Assembly (NCBI RefSeq): GCF_003012745.1
Contig: NZ_PXYK01000001.1
Coordinates: 248,001-312,000, forward strand
Source: Kumtagia ephedrae
GTDB taxonomy: Bacteria > Pseudomonadota > Alphaproteobacteria > Rhizobiales > Rhizobiaceae
DNA: 64,000 bases
Reading direction: 5' to 3'
Below are positions 1 to 8,277 of the stretch, piece after piece. The translations under genes were made by a program, and so were the position numbers. The notes under the pieces are model-generated. The model was given only the letters and a program-made list of their open reading frames with translations. It searched no databases and had not been told where the DNA came from. Every line of letters begins with the position of its first letter. Positions within the stretch are counted from its first letter, which is position 1.

Positions 1-859
1 AGATGCCGAAGGAGACGACGGTCTGGTTGTTCACCCGGGCAAAGCTCTTGGGCTCGGCCCAGGCATCGGTGACGGTGGCGATGTCGGAGAGTCTTACCAT
101 GCGCCCGCCCGACAGCGGGATCTCCAGCGCCTCCAGGTCGGCTACCGTCTTGGCGCCGCCGAGCGCGCGGATCGCCTGGTCGCGGGCCGCGAACTTTCCG
201 CTGCCGCCGGTCAAATCGACATTGGCCGACCACAGCGCGCGGTTGACGTTGGCGGCGGTGACACCGAGCGCGTTGAGGCGGTCGGGGTCGAGCTCGACCT
301 TGATCTCGCGCGTCACGCCGCCATAGCGGTCGACGCGGGCGACGCCCTTCAGGCCCTGCAGCTTGCGGATGACGGTGTCGTCGACGAACCAGGACAGTTC
401 CTCGATGGTCATGGCGGGCGCCGACACCGCATAGGTCAGGATCGCCTGGCCCTCGACGTCGACGCGGCTGACGATCGGCGTGTCGGCGGTGGCCGGCAGG
501 TCGCTGCGGATGCGCTCGACGGCGTCCTTGACGTCGTTGACGGCCGTCTGGGTATCGACCTCCAGGCGAAATTCCACCAGCGTCTGCGAATTGCCCTCGG
601 TGATGGTCGAGGTGACGTTCTTGACGCCGGAGATGTTGGAGACGGCGTCCTCGACGCGCTTGGTCACCTGAGTTTCAAGCTCGCTCGGCGCCACGCCAGG
701 GTCGGTGACCGTGACGTTGACGATCGGCACGTCGATGTTGGGAAAGCGGGTGACCGGCAGCTTTTCGAAGCTCATCAGCCCCAGAATGGTCAGCACGATG
801 AACAGCAGGATCGGCGGAACCGGGTTGCGGATCGCCCAGGCGGAAAAGTTCCAGTTCAT
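1..859 (-). CDS. RND efflux pump inner-membrane subunit (N-terminal part; runs off the window)
   Basis: This is the first ~286 residues of an AcrB/HAE1-type resistance-nodulation-division transporter, a proton-driven inner-membrane pump that works with a periplasmic adaptor and an outer-membrane channel. The N-terminus MNWNFSAWAIRNPV followed by a hydrophobic segment (about residues 15-30) is the usual first transmembrane helix. It is followed by the periplasmic porter region containing PGVAPSELETQV and SGVKNVTS, both typical of the family. The ATG overlaps the stop of the adaptor gene by 4 bases (ATGA, 856-859), so the two are translationally coupled. The gene is cut by the left edge, so substrate class and completeness cannot be judged. 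Confidence 0.93.
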   Translation of the reverse strand, partial: MNWNFSAWAIRNPVPPILLFIVLTILGLMSFEKLPVTRFPNIDVPIVNVTVTDPGVAPSELETQVTKRVEDAVSNISGVKNVTSTITEGNSQTLVEFRLEVDTQTAVNDVKDAVERIRSDLPATADTPIVSRVDVEGQAILTYAVSAPAMTIEELSWFVDDTVIRKLQGLKGVARVDRYGGVTREIKVELDPDRLNALGVTAANVNRALWSANVDLTGGSGKFAARDQAIRALGGAKTVADLEALEIPLSGGRMVRLSDIATVTDAWAEPKSFARVNNQTVVSFGI

Positions 860-2070
860 GGCTTGACCGCCCCCGTCGTGTCGACATCGCGCACCGGGGT
901 CACCTGATCGCCGTCGGCGACGAAGGTGCCGGCGCGGGCCACCACCTCCTCGCCCTCGGCCACGCCGGACAGCACCTCGACATTGCCGGCGGCGCGGGCG
1001 CCGAGCGTCACAGGGGTGGTAGCGACGCGGCCCTCCTGGACCACCTGCAGCAGCGGCGTCTCGCCCTGGTAGAGCACGGCCGAGACCGGCACGGCGACGC
1101 CCTCGCGGCGGGAAAGCTCGATCTCGGCGCGGGCGAAGGAACCGGCGCGCGCCGGCGCCTCCTTGGGCAGGGCGATGCGGATCAGGCCGAGGCGCGAGCC
1201 CTGGTCGACTTCCGGCGCGATGCGGCGGACCTTGCCGTCGATCCGCTCCGCCACGCCGGGCAGCGCCACGGCGCTCTCCATGCCGACGGCAAGCCGCGGC
1301 AGCGCCGTCTCGGCGACGCTCGCCTCAAGCTCGAACTTTGCATCGATGGCGATGCGGAACAGCGGGCCGCTGCTCGGCGAGACGACGCCGCCGACGGTGG
1401 CGGCACGCGCCAGCACGAGGCCGTCGGCCGGGGCGCGCAGTTCGGTCTTGTCGATCTGCACCTCGACGCCGCTGATCTGCGCGTCGATGACGGCGATCTG
1501 CGCCTGGCTGGCGGCGAGCGCCTTCACCGCCGTATCGAGCTTGGCCCGTGCACCGGCGGCGGCGTTCTGGGCATTGTCGAGCTGCGCCTTGCTCGCCACC
1601 GCCTTCTTCTGCAGGGCGACCGCGCGCTCCAGTTCCTCGTCCGCCTGCTTCACGTTCACCTTCGCATCGGCGATCTGGGCGTCCATCTGCGCGACGCTCG
1701 CCTCGGCCTGGGCGCGTGTCGCCCGCATCTGCGCGAGCTGGGTGTCGAGCATGGAGCGGTCGAGCACGGCCAGCACGTCGCCCTTCCTGACCATGTCGCC
1801 GATATCGAAATTGAGCGCCGTGACGATCATGCCGTTGAGGTCGGTGCCCGCCGCCGCCTCGTCGCGGGCCACGACGGTCCCATTGACGGCGAGCGTCTCG
1901 ACCAGTTCGCGGCGCTCGGCGGCGACGACGCGGATGGCCGGCAGCGGGCTCGCGGCCACGGGGCTCGGCTTGGTGTCCGCGGCAAAGCCCTGGCCGGCCG
2001 CGAGCGGAAGCGCGGCGGCCGCCAGCAGGGCTGCGGCAAAGCGGGACGAAGGCAGCTTGAGGCGGATCAT
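856..2070 (-). CDS. RND efflux periplasmic adaptor (membrane fusion protein)
   Basis: This 404-residue protein bridges the inner-membrane RND pump and an outer-membrane channel. It begins with a basic residue cluster and an Ala/Leu-rich signal or anchor segment (residues about 8-30). Next comes a lipoyl-like half-motif (DEAAAGTDLNGMIVTALNF), then a long Ala/Gln/Lys-rich coiled coil (about residues 105-215, with QLAQMRATRAQAEASVAQMD-type heptads). The second lipoyl half follows (ELRAPADGLVLARAATVGG), then beta-barrel and membrane-proximal domains. Length and domain order fit HlyD/AcrA-family adaptors. It lies 31 bp downstream of the tetR gene and overlaps the pump gene by 4 bp. No outer-membrane factor gene is visible here, so that partner is encoded beyond the left edge or elsewhere. 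Confidence 0.94.
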   Translation of the reverse strand: MIRLKLPSSRFAAALLAAAALPLAAGQGFAADTKPSPVAASPLPAIRVVAAERRELVETLAVNGTVVARDEAAAGTDLNGMIVTALNFDIGDMVRKGDVLAVLDRSMLDTQLAQMRATRAQAEASVAQMDAQIADAKVNVKQADEELERAVALQKKAVASKAQLDNAQNAAAGARAKLDTAVKALAASQAQIAVIDAQISGVEVQIDKTELRAPADGLVLARAATVGGVVSPSSGPLFRIAIDAKFELEASVAETALPRLAVGMESAVALPGVAERIDGKVRRIAPEVDQGSRLGLIRIALPKEAPARAGSFARAEIELSRREGVAVPVSAVLYQGETPLLQVVQEGRVATTPVTLGARAAGNVEVLSGVAEGEEVVARAGTFVADGDQVTPVRDVDTTGAVKP

Positions 2071-2101
2071 CGTGTGTCTCGCGACAGGAGAAAGTCTACG
2101 G

Positions 2102-2773
2102 TCAATCTTGGGAAAGCGGTCCGGAAGCGGTCGGCCGCAGCATGCCGACCACCATCGCCCGGATGATGATCTCGAGCTTGTCGAACGGAACGCCCATGCC
2201 GGGCAGGTCGTTCAGCGCCATTCCGTGGGCGATCGACATCAGCGTCGGCAGCAGGACCTCGAGCTCGACCGGCGGATCGATCTCGCCCCTTGCCTTGGCG
2301 GCGCCGAGATAATTCATGAACATTTCCTGCACTTGCAGCATGTTCTTCATGCAGGTCTGCTCGATCGCCGGATTGCGCATGGCCTCCGCGCAGATCTCGG
2401 CGAACAGCACGGCGGCACTGTCCTCGTGCATGTGCCTGATGTGGGCGAGCGCGCCCATCACCAGGCCCTCGACGACATCGGGCTCTTTCAGCACCTGGGC
2501 GAACAGTTCGGCGTCCTCGCGACGGTCGGCCTCGCAGATCGCCTCGACGATGGCCTCCTTGGAGGGGAAATAGCGGTAGAGCGCCCCCGGGCTCATGCCG
2601 GCCTCGGTGCAAATCTGCTGCATGGAGGCGCCCTGGAAGCCGGAACGGATGAAGCAGGCCTTGGCGGCTTCGAGAATGCGCTGGACCTGCTGGTCGCGCC
2701 GCTCGGCACGGCTGAGCAACGGCCCCTCCGCGGCGTCGATGGCCTCAAAGCTCAATTGCGAAAAGTCTTCCAT
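2102..2773 (-). CDS. TetR-family regulator of the RND efflux operon
   Basis: This 223-residue TetR-type repressor is first in the operon with the efflux adaptor and pump, and most likely controls it and itself. The N-terminal helix-turn-helix is at about residues 34-72: RILEAAKACFIRSGFQGAS, then the recognition-helix region AGMSPGALYRYFPSKE. The rest is a ligand-binding domain of no clear specificity. I chose the ATG at 2773 (MEDFSQL) rather than the in-frame ATG at 2821. The upstream ATG lies inside a perfect operator palindrome and within the spacer of a good -35/-10 promoter, so it would be untranscribed. A recognisable ribosome-binding site is weak at either start. That regulator and pump act together is inferred from the operon layout. 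Confidence 0.9.
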   Translation of the reverse strand: MEDFSQLSFEAIDAAEGPLLSRAERRDQQVQRILEAAKACFIRSGFQGASMQQICTEAGMSPGALYRYFPSKEAIVEAICEADRREDAELFAQVLKEPDVVEGLVMGALAHIRHMHEDSAAVLFAEICAEAMRNPAIEQTCMKNMLQVQEMFMNYLGAAKARGEIDPPVELEVLLPTLMSIAHGMALNDLPGMGVPFDKLEIIIRAMVVGMLRPTASGPLSQD

Positions 2774-2788
2774 GCAGCGCACCGATGC

Positions 2789-2831
2789 GAATGATCGTTC
2801 TCTCTTTATGCGAATGATCATTCTCGGTCAA
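2789..2831 (-). promoter_or_regulatory. Promoter with two operator palindromes in front of tetR-RND
   Basis: Reading the minus strand, TTGACC (2831-2826) and TAAAGA (2808-2803) form a -35/-10 pair with a 17-bp spacer. The spacer contains the perfect 12-bp palindrome GAATGATCATTC (2812-2823). A second, one-mismatch copy, GAATGATCGTTC (2789-2800), lies just downstream of the -10, 23 bp centre to centre. Two such sites overlapping a promoter are the expected arrangement for TetR autorepression. The assignment to this TetR is inferred from position. Confidence 0.8.
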
Positions 2832-3110
2832 TGTGCCGCGCTGCGACAAATGGGCCGTACGCGTACACTCTTGTCGAACAGTGCCAGCAATTCGTGATGG
2901 ATGGCAAGATCGGATTCCGGCGATAGCGCCGAACCCGAGCCTGTGTGCCGCCCCCCTGCCGGCGAGCAGGACGCTGTCGGAGATACTGAGCGAAACGTTG
3001 TGCCGAGGCGCTGGACGAGATTTGACAGCAGCGCCGATCGCACGGCGGACCATTGCTCGCCGCCTCAGCACGGCGGGCCATGCTCGCAATCTAGCGCGAA
3101 ATTCCCGGGA

Positions 3111-5366
3111 TCACCCGAACTTGCCGGTCCGCGGAAAACCCTTCGGCACCATGCGGCCGGCGCCGGCGCGGTCGCCCAGCCATTCGGCGAGCTCCGCCCT
3201 GGTGCGCGTAAAGGTGCGGCCGGAGGAATCCTGCCAGGTCAGGCCGTCGTCGATGGCGAACAGCTTTGCGTCGAGCACGCCGCCGTCCTTGTAGCGCTGC
3301 AGGCGCACGCCCTTGCCGCGCGCCATTTCCGGCACCTGGGCGAGCGGGAACACCAGCATCTTGCGGTTCTCGCCGACGATGGCGACATGGTCGCCGCCGA
3401 CCGGCGCGCAGCGCTGCGCCTCGTCGGGCGATTTCACGTTCATCACCTGCTTGCCCTTGCGGGTGTTGGCGACCACCTCCGCCTCCGGCACGACGAAGCC
3501 GTTGCCGGCGCGCGACACCAGCAGCAGCTTTCGCGCCGGGTCGTGGACGAAGGCGGTCACGATGTCCTGGTCGTTATCCATGTCGACGATGATGCGGATC
3601 GGCTCGCCATGGCCGCGGCCGCCGGGCAGGCGGTCGGCGCCGATGGTGTAGAATTTGCCGCCGGTGGTGAGGACCAGGATCTTGTCCGTGGTCTGTGCCG
3701 GGAAAGCCAGCTTCAGGCTGTCGCCTTCCTTGAAGGTGAGCGTCGACAGGTCGCTCAGATGGCCCTTCATCGCGCGCAGCCAGCCCTTGGCCGAGACCAC
3801 GACCGTCACCGGCTCCTTCTCGATCATGGCGTGGTGGATGTCGGCGTCGTCGTGCTCCGGCGCCTCGGCGAAGGCGGTGCGGCGCCGGCCGAGCTCGGGA
3901 TTCTCCTCGGGCCCGAAGTCGCGGCGCGCCTTCTGGATCTGCCAGGCGACCATCTGCCACTGCTTGGCGTCGGAGGCGAGCAGCGATTCGATCTGACCCT
4001 TCTCGGCGGTGAGGCCGTCGAACTCCTTGCGGATCTCGAACTCTTCAAGCTTGCGCAGCGCCCTGAGGCGCATGTTGAGGATGGCCTCGGCCTGATTGTC
4101 GGTGAGCTCCCACCGCGCCATCATCACCTTTTTCGGCTCGTCCTCCTCGCGGATGATTTTGATCACCTCGTCGATGTTGAGGTAGGCGATCAGGTAGCCG
4201 GCAAGAATCTCCAGCCGCTTTTCGATCTCGCCCAGCCGGTGCCGCGAGCGGCGTACCAGCACTTCCTTGCGGTGGTCGAGCCATTCCTGCAGCACCGACT
4301 TCAGCGACAGCACGTTCGGCACCTTGCCGCGCGACAGCACGTTCATGTTGAGCGGGAAGCGGCTCTCCAGGTCGGTGAGCTTGAACAGCGATTCCATCAG
4401 CAGGCTGGGATCGACGGTGCGGCTCTTCGGCACCAGCACGACGCGGATGTCCTCGGCGCTCTCGTCGCGCACGTCATCGAGCAGCGGCAGCTTTCGCGCC
4501 ACCAGCAGCTCGGCGATCTTCTCGATCAGCTTCGCCTTCTGCACCTGGTAGGGGATCTCGGTCACCACGATCTGCCAGGTGCCCCTGCCCTGGTCCTCGG
4601 TGGCGTAGCGGGCACGCACCCGGAAGGAGCCGCGGCCGGTCTCGTAGGCTTCCAAAATGGCGTCGCGGCCATCGACGACGATGCCGCCGGTCGGGAAATC
4701 CGGCCCCTGTACGAAGTGCAGCAGGTCGGCCACGGACGCCTGCGGCTTCTCGATCAGATGCAGCGCCGCGTCGCACAGCTCGGCGGCGTTGTGCGGCGGG
4801 ATCGAGGTCGCCATGCCGACGGCGATGCCGGAGGAGCCGTTGGCGAGCAGGTTCGGGAAGGCGCCGGGCAGCACCACCGGCTCCTCGTCCTCCTCGTTGT
4901 AGGTCGGACGAAAGTCGACGGCGTCCTCGGTGATGCCTTCCAGCAGCGCCGAGGTGACCTCGGTCATGCGCGCCTCGGTATAGCGCATGGCGGCGGCGTT
5001 ATCGCCGTCGATGTTGCCGAAATTGCCCTGCCCGTCGACCAGCGGGTAGCGCATGGAAAAGTCCTGGGCGAGCCGCACCAGCGCGTCGTAGATCGACTGG
5101 TCGCCATGCGGATGGAATTTTCCCATCACCTCGCCGACGATGCGCGCGCATTTGGCGAAACCCTGGTCGGGGTTGAGCCTGAGCAGCCGCATGGCATGGA
5201 CGATGCGCCGGTGCACCGGCTTCAGCCCGTCGCGCACGTCCGGCAGCGCCCGGTGCATGATGGTCGACAGCGCATAGGCGAGGTAGCGCTCCTCGAGCGC
5301 CTTCTTCAGGTCGACCGGTTCTATCGAATCGCCGCCGGATCCGGCCGGCGGAAGCTCCTTGCCCAT
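3111..5366 (-). CDS. parC: DNA topoisomerase IV subunit A
   Basis: ParC is the DNA-breaking and rejoining subunit of topoisomerase IV, which decatenates daughter chromosomes together with ParE. The 751-residue protein has the conserved N-terminus ([20 protein letters not shown]), the winged-helix region [12 protein letters not shown], and the catalytic tyrosine at residue 129 ([11 protein letters not shown]). The C-terminal beta-pinwheel lacks a canonical GyrA box, which separates it from the gyrA gene at 40.8-43.6 kb. The residue equivalent to E. coli ParC Ser80 is Gln90. The start [12 protein letters not shown] gives the usual alphaproteobacterial length. The 279 bases between its stop and the tetR promoter hold no gene or terminator that I can see. 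Confidence 0.97.
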   Translation of the reverse strand: MGKELPPAGSGGDSIEPVDLKKALEERYLAYALSTIMHRALPDVRDGLKPVHRRIVHAMRLLRLNPDQGFAKCARIVGEVMGKFHPHGDQSIYDALVRLAQDFSMRYPLVDGQGNFGNIDGDNAAAMRYTEARMTEVTSALLEGITEDAVDFRPTYNEEDEEPVVLPGAFPNLLANGSSGIAVGMATSIPPHNAAELCDAALHLIEKPQASVADLLHFVQGPDFPTGGIVVDGRDAILEAYETGRGSFRVRARYATEDQGRGTWQIVVTEIPYQVQKAKLIEKIAELLVARKLPLLDDVRDESAEDIRVVLVPKSRTVDPSLLMESLFKLTDLESRFPLNMNVLSRGKVPNVLSLKSVLQEWLDHRKEVLVRRSRHRLGEIEKRLEILAGYLIAYLNIDEVIKIIREEDEPKKVMMARWELTDNQAEAILNMRLRALRKLEEFEIRKEFDGLTAEKGQIESLLASDAKQWQMVAWQIQKARRDFGPEENPELGRRRTAFAEAPEHDDADIHHAMIEKEPVTVVVSAKGWLRAMKGHLSDLSTLTFKEGDSLKLAFPAQTTDKILVLTTGGKFYTIGADRLPGGRGHGEPIRIIVDMDNDQDIVTAFVHDPARKLLLVSRAGNGFVVPEAEVVANTRKGKQVMNVKSPDEAQRCAPVGGDHVAIVGENRKMLVFPLAQVPEMARGKGVRLQRYKDGGVLDAKLFAIDDGLTWQDSSGRTFTRTRAELAEWLGDRAGAGRMVPKGFPRTGKFG

Positions 5367-5562
5367 GCGGTCCGGTTATCCCAACAGGGTGATTCGCGGC
5401 AAGTCCGGATGCTGTCTTTGCAGCGGGGCCATGGCAACTTCTTGCGTTTTTCAGCGCTTTCCGGCCATTCTGCCATCAATGCCTTTTTGCCGACCAGTTC
5501 TTCGCGGACAGGACCGGGGCAAAATATCATCAGGCCGTCGCGGCCGCTCTCAGGGAACGCCC

Positions 5563-6753
5563 ATGTCGATCCATCGCCATTTCTTCAGCAAGCTTGCCCT
5601 TTCCGCCTGCATCCTGGCCGCGGCCGCGGCGTCCGTGCGCGCGCAGGACGCCGCGCCGATCGCCGAGCGCTTCAAGCAGCTCATGGCGGTGCAGGGCATG
5701 GACATCACCTGGTCCGCCGTGAGCGGCGACGCCTCGGCCTTCTCTCTCGAAGGAACCAGGCTGGTCGTAGCCGGCAATCCGAAGCCGTTCGAGCTCGGCA
5801 AGATCAGCTTCGAGGGCGTCTCGGACGACAATGGCGGCTACCGCGTCGGAACGGTGAGCACCGAACCATTCAGCGGCACGCGTGACGGCCTGACGATCAC
5901 CTCCAGCCCGTTCAAGATGACCGGCGTGAGGCTTCCCGCTCCCGGCACGACCGGCCCCCTCGCCGATCTGCTCTTCTACGAGGGCGCCGAGCTTGCCAGC
6001 CTCGACGTCAAGGCAGGCGACAAGACGGCCTTCTCGCTGCAGAACGTCACCGCCGAGATCAGCGAGCCCGCCGAAGGCAAGCCGATGGGATTCGCCGGCG
6101 CGGCGGAAAAATTCACCGCCGACCTGACGCTCATCGAGGACCCGCGGTCCAAGGCGGCGATCGAGGCAATGGGCTACCAGACCATCTCCGGCGACATGGA
6201 GATCGAGGGTTCGTGGAACCCCGTCGACGGGCGCATGGGCTTCAGCCAGTATGACGTCACGGTAAACGAGGCCGGCACCGTCGGCATGACCTTCGACTTC
6301 GGCGGCTACACGCTGGACTTCATCAAGACGCTGCAGGAGTTGCAGAAGAAGATGGCGGCGCAGCCCGAGGGAGCCGACAATTCGGCCCAGGGCCTGGCCA
6401 TGCTGGGGCTGATGCAGCAGCTCACCTTCCATTCGGCGAGCCTGCGCTGGGACGACGATTCGCTGACCGGCAAGGCGATCGACTACATCGCCAAGCAGCA
6501 GAACATGAAGCCGGAGGACATCAAGAACCAGGCCAAGGCGATCGCGCCGTTCCTGGCCGCGCAGCTCAACAACCCCGAGCTTTCCTCGGCCATCACCGCG
6601 GCGGTGACGAAATATCTCGACGATCCGAAGAGCCTCGAAGTGACGGCCGAGCCCGACGCCCCCGTGCCCTTCGCGCAGATCATGGCGGCCGGCGCGGCCA
6701 ACCCGACGGAGCTGACCAAGACCCTCTCCGTATCGGTGACGGCGAACGACTGA
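5563..6753 (+). CDS. Exported protein of unknown function
   Basis: This 396-residue protein begins with a clear signal peptide (MSIHRHFFSKLALSACILAAAAASVRAQ, cleavage expected near residue 28), so it should be periplasmic. The mature part is rich in short beta-strand-like segments with repeated acidic/glycine turns. It ends in a helical stretch (NMKPEDIKNQAKAIAPFLAA) and a final predicted strand. No catalytic motif or known domain is recognisable; proteins of this general type are common as conserved hypotheticals in Rhizobiales. I chose the ATG at 5563 because the signal peptide starts there. The longer open frame upstream is unlike coding sequence and overlaps the divergent parC promoter region. 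Confidence 0.8.
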   Translation: MSIHRHFFSKLALSACILAAAAASVRAQDAAPIAERFKQLMAVQGMDITWSAVSGDASAFSLEGTRLVVAGNPKPFELGKISFEGVSDDNGGYRVGTVSTEPFSGTRDGLTITSSPFKMTGVRLPAPGTTGPLADLLFYEGAELASLDVKAGDKTAFSLQNVTAEISEPAEGKPMGFAGAAEKFTADLTLIEDPRSKAAIEAMGYQTISGDMEIEGSWNPVDGRMGFSQYDVTVNEAGTVGMTFDFGGYTLDFIKTLQELQKKMAAQPEGADNSAQGLAMLGLMQQLTFHSASLRWDDDSLTGKAIDYIAKQQNMKPEDIKNQAKAIAPFLAAQLNNPELSSAITAAVTKYLDDPKSLEVTAEPDAPVPFAQIMAAGAANPTELTKTLSVSVTAND

Positions 6754-6818
6754 GGCTGCGTCGAATTTGCGGCGCTGACTGACAATACCCCGTCACCGGC
6801 CTTCGGGCCGACTCTCCC

Positions 6819-7058
6819 CTTCTCGGGCAGGGCGATCGCATATGCCGATGATGATCGTCGTTCCGGGGCCGCGCAGCGGCACCCGGAATCCAGAGCGTTG
6901 GCGTCAAAGGAAAAGCGAAACCTCGCAAATATCCAGGAATTCGAGCAGCATCGGCACTCTGGATTCCGGGTTCCGCTACGCGGCCCCGGAATGACGACGC
7001 AGGGCTGTCTGCCGCTCCGATACAACTCATATGCGATAGCCCTGCCTTCTCGGGCGAG
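6819..7058. repeat. 240-bp nested palindromic intergenic element
   Basis: Two pairs of inverted arms are nested. The inner arms at 6857-6895 and 6957-6998 carry TTCCGGGGCCGCGCAGCGG and its near-exact reverse complement. The outer arms at 6819-6844 and 7028-7058 carry GGGCGATCGCATATG against CATATGCGATAGCCC. The ~60-bp centre is not self-complementary. The transcript would fold into one long hairpin. This is the form of short non-coding palindromic repeats common in rhizobial intergenic regions. It contains no gene. It fills most of the gap between the exported protein and the small gene at 7187. Confidence 0.85.
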
Positions 7059-7186
7059 ATGTGGCCGGTCGCAAGTCGAGCGCCGATTTGGCTGCGCCAC
7101 CGCAACGCCAAGCTTAATCCAAAATGCCGTCCAAATGCGGCCGCGATCCGGCGCGACATTCCGGGTCGATCAAGGGGACGATCGAT

Positions 7187-7630
7187 ATGATCAAGACCGC
7201 GCTGGTGGCCATGACGGTGGTCGGCTGCGACTGCGACGCGAACCTGTGCGAGTTCATCTCCGAGACGCCGGCGCAATGGGCGACGGTGGCCGAATGCGAG
7301 GCGGAGATGACGTCGCAGATCCTGCGCCAGGACAATTTCAGCTACCCGCTGATCTCAGGCATCTGCCGGACCATCCCGAACCCGCCCGCCCAGACCGTGA
7401 CTGCCTCGGCGCCGGCTCCCGCGATTCCGCAAGCGGCGGCGCTGCAAAGCGCAGCGGAAGCGACGGATGGAAAAGCCGGCTTCTATGCCGGCGTTCTCGA
7501 CGGCGGCAGCCTGGTGTTCCGCCGCACGGCCGACGGCTATGAGATGCTCACCGCCGGCGTCGACCGGACAGCCGGGGCGGCTATGGATTTCCTGCTGCAG
7601 TCGGCGGCATTGGTCCTGCCGAAGCGCTGA
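7187..7630 (+). CDS. Small conserved protein of unknown function
   Basis: A 147-residue protein starting MIKTALVAMTVVGCDCDANLCEF. It has three cysteines close together near the N-terminus (CDCDANLC) and a Pro/Ala-rich linker at about residues 65-90. The second half (KAGFYAGVLDGGSLVFRRTADGYEMLT) looks like a small beta domain. The N-terminal hydrophobic stretch is too short for a confident signal peptide. A good ribosome-binding site (AAGGGGACG) sits 6-7 bases before the ATG at 7187, which is why I prefer it to the in-frame ATG at 7124. I do not recognise the family. It stops 6 bp before the end of the convergent pcp gene. Confidence 0.75.
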   Translation: MIKTALVAMTVVGCDCDANLCEFISETPAQWATVAECEAEMTSQILRQDNFSYPLISGICRTIPNPPAQTVTASAPAPAIPQAAALQSAAEATDGKAGFYAGVLDGGSLVFRRTADGYEMLTAGVDRTAGAAMDFLLQSAALVLPKR

Positions 7631-7636
7631 GCAGGC

Positions 7637-8272
7637 TCAATCCGCGAGCGGCCAATGCCGCAGCACTGCCGCCAGCATGATCGCAAGCCCCCGCTCCAGC
7701 TGCCGCTCGGTCAGCGCACACCCCTCGCCGACAAGCGGCACATGCACGAAGCCGCTGGCGCGCGGCGAAAAATCCGTACAGGCCGCCGCCAGCGACAAGG
7801 TCAGCGTGACGTTGCAGAGATAGCCCCCGGCATCGTCGGACCATTCGACCGGAAGACCGGCGGACACCAGGGCGTCATGGATGGCGTCCAGCGGCAGGGT
7901 CGAGGGCAGCACGGCTGGCCCGGCGCAGATCGGCCCGTCGGGCGGCGCAAAGTCCCGATTGTCCGGCCGCGCGCGGGCAAACAGGTTGCGCGCCTGCCGT
8001 TCCAGACGAAATCCGCCGCATCCTGCCGCAAGGCCGAAATGGATGGCGATGTCGGGCCGGAAATCCCGTCCGATCCCGGACAGGCGCGGACCGATCGCCG
8101 CATAGTCGACCGGCAGCAGCTCGGCCCGGAACGCCGCCATGCCGTCTAGCACGGGCGGCTGTTGCCCAAGCCGCCCAACGAGCGCCTCGGTCGGATTGAC
8201 CGGCTGGTCCGGGAAAGCCTCGAAGCCAGTCACGAGGACGCGCGGCAGGTTCTTTCGACCTCCCGCGCGCAT
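7637..8272 (-). CDS. pcp: Pyroglutamyl-peptidase I
   Basis: A 211-residue cysteine peptidase of family C15 that removes N-terminal pyroglutamate from peptides in the cytoplasm. The opening LVTGFEAFPDQPVNPTEA is diagnostic. The catalytic triad is intact: Glu91 in FRLERQARN, Cys153 in GGYLCNVT and His177 in GFVHVPL. The start at 8272 lies 5 bp after the aspS stop, so it is probably co-transcribed with aspS. The functional link to aspartyl-tRNA synthetase is not obvious. The length is normal for the family. Confidence 0.92.
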   Translation of the reverse strand: MRAGGRKNLPRVLVTGFEAFPDQPVNPTEALVGRLGQQPPVLDGMAAFRAELLPVDYAAIGPRLSGIGRDFRPDIAIHFGLAAGCGGFRLERQARNLFARARPDNRDFAPPDGPICAGPAVLPSTLPLDAIHDALVSAGLPVEWSDDAGGYLCNVTLTLSLAAACTDFSPRASGFVHVPLVGEGCALTERQLERGLAIMLAAVLRHWPLAD

Positions 8273-8277
8273 CGAAA

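Noticed and set aside
2774-2821. N-terminal extension of the TetR protein starting at 2821
   Set aside because: It overlaps the operator palindrome and lies within the promoter, so it cannot be transcribed from that promoter.
2901-5885. Very long open frame on the plus strand opposite parC
   Set aside because: High-GC third-position bias keeps the complementary strand open; its translation is His/Arg/Gly-rich with no family resemblance, while parC is unmistakable.
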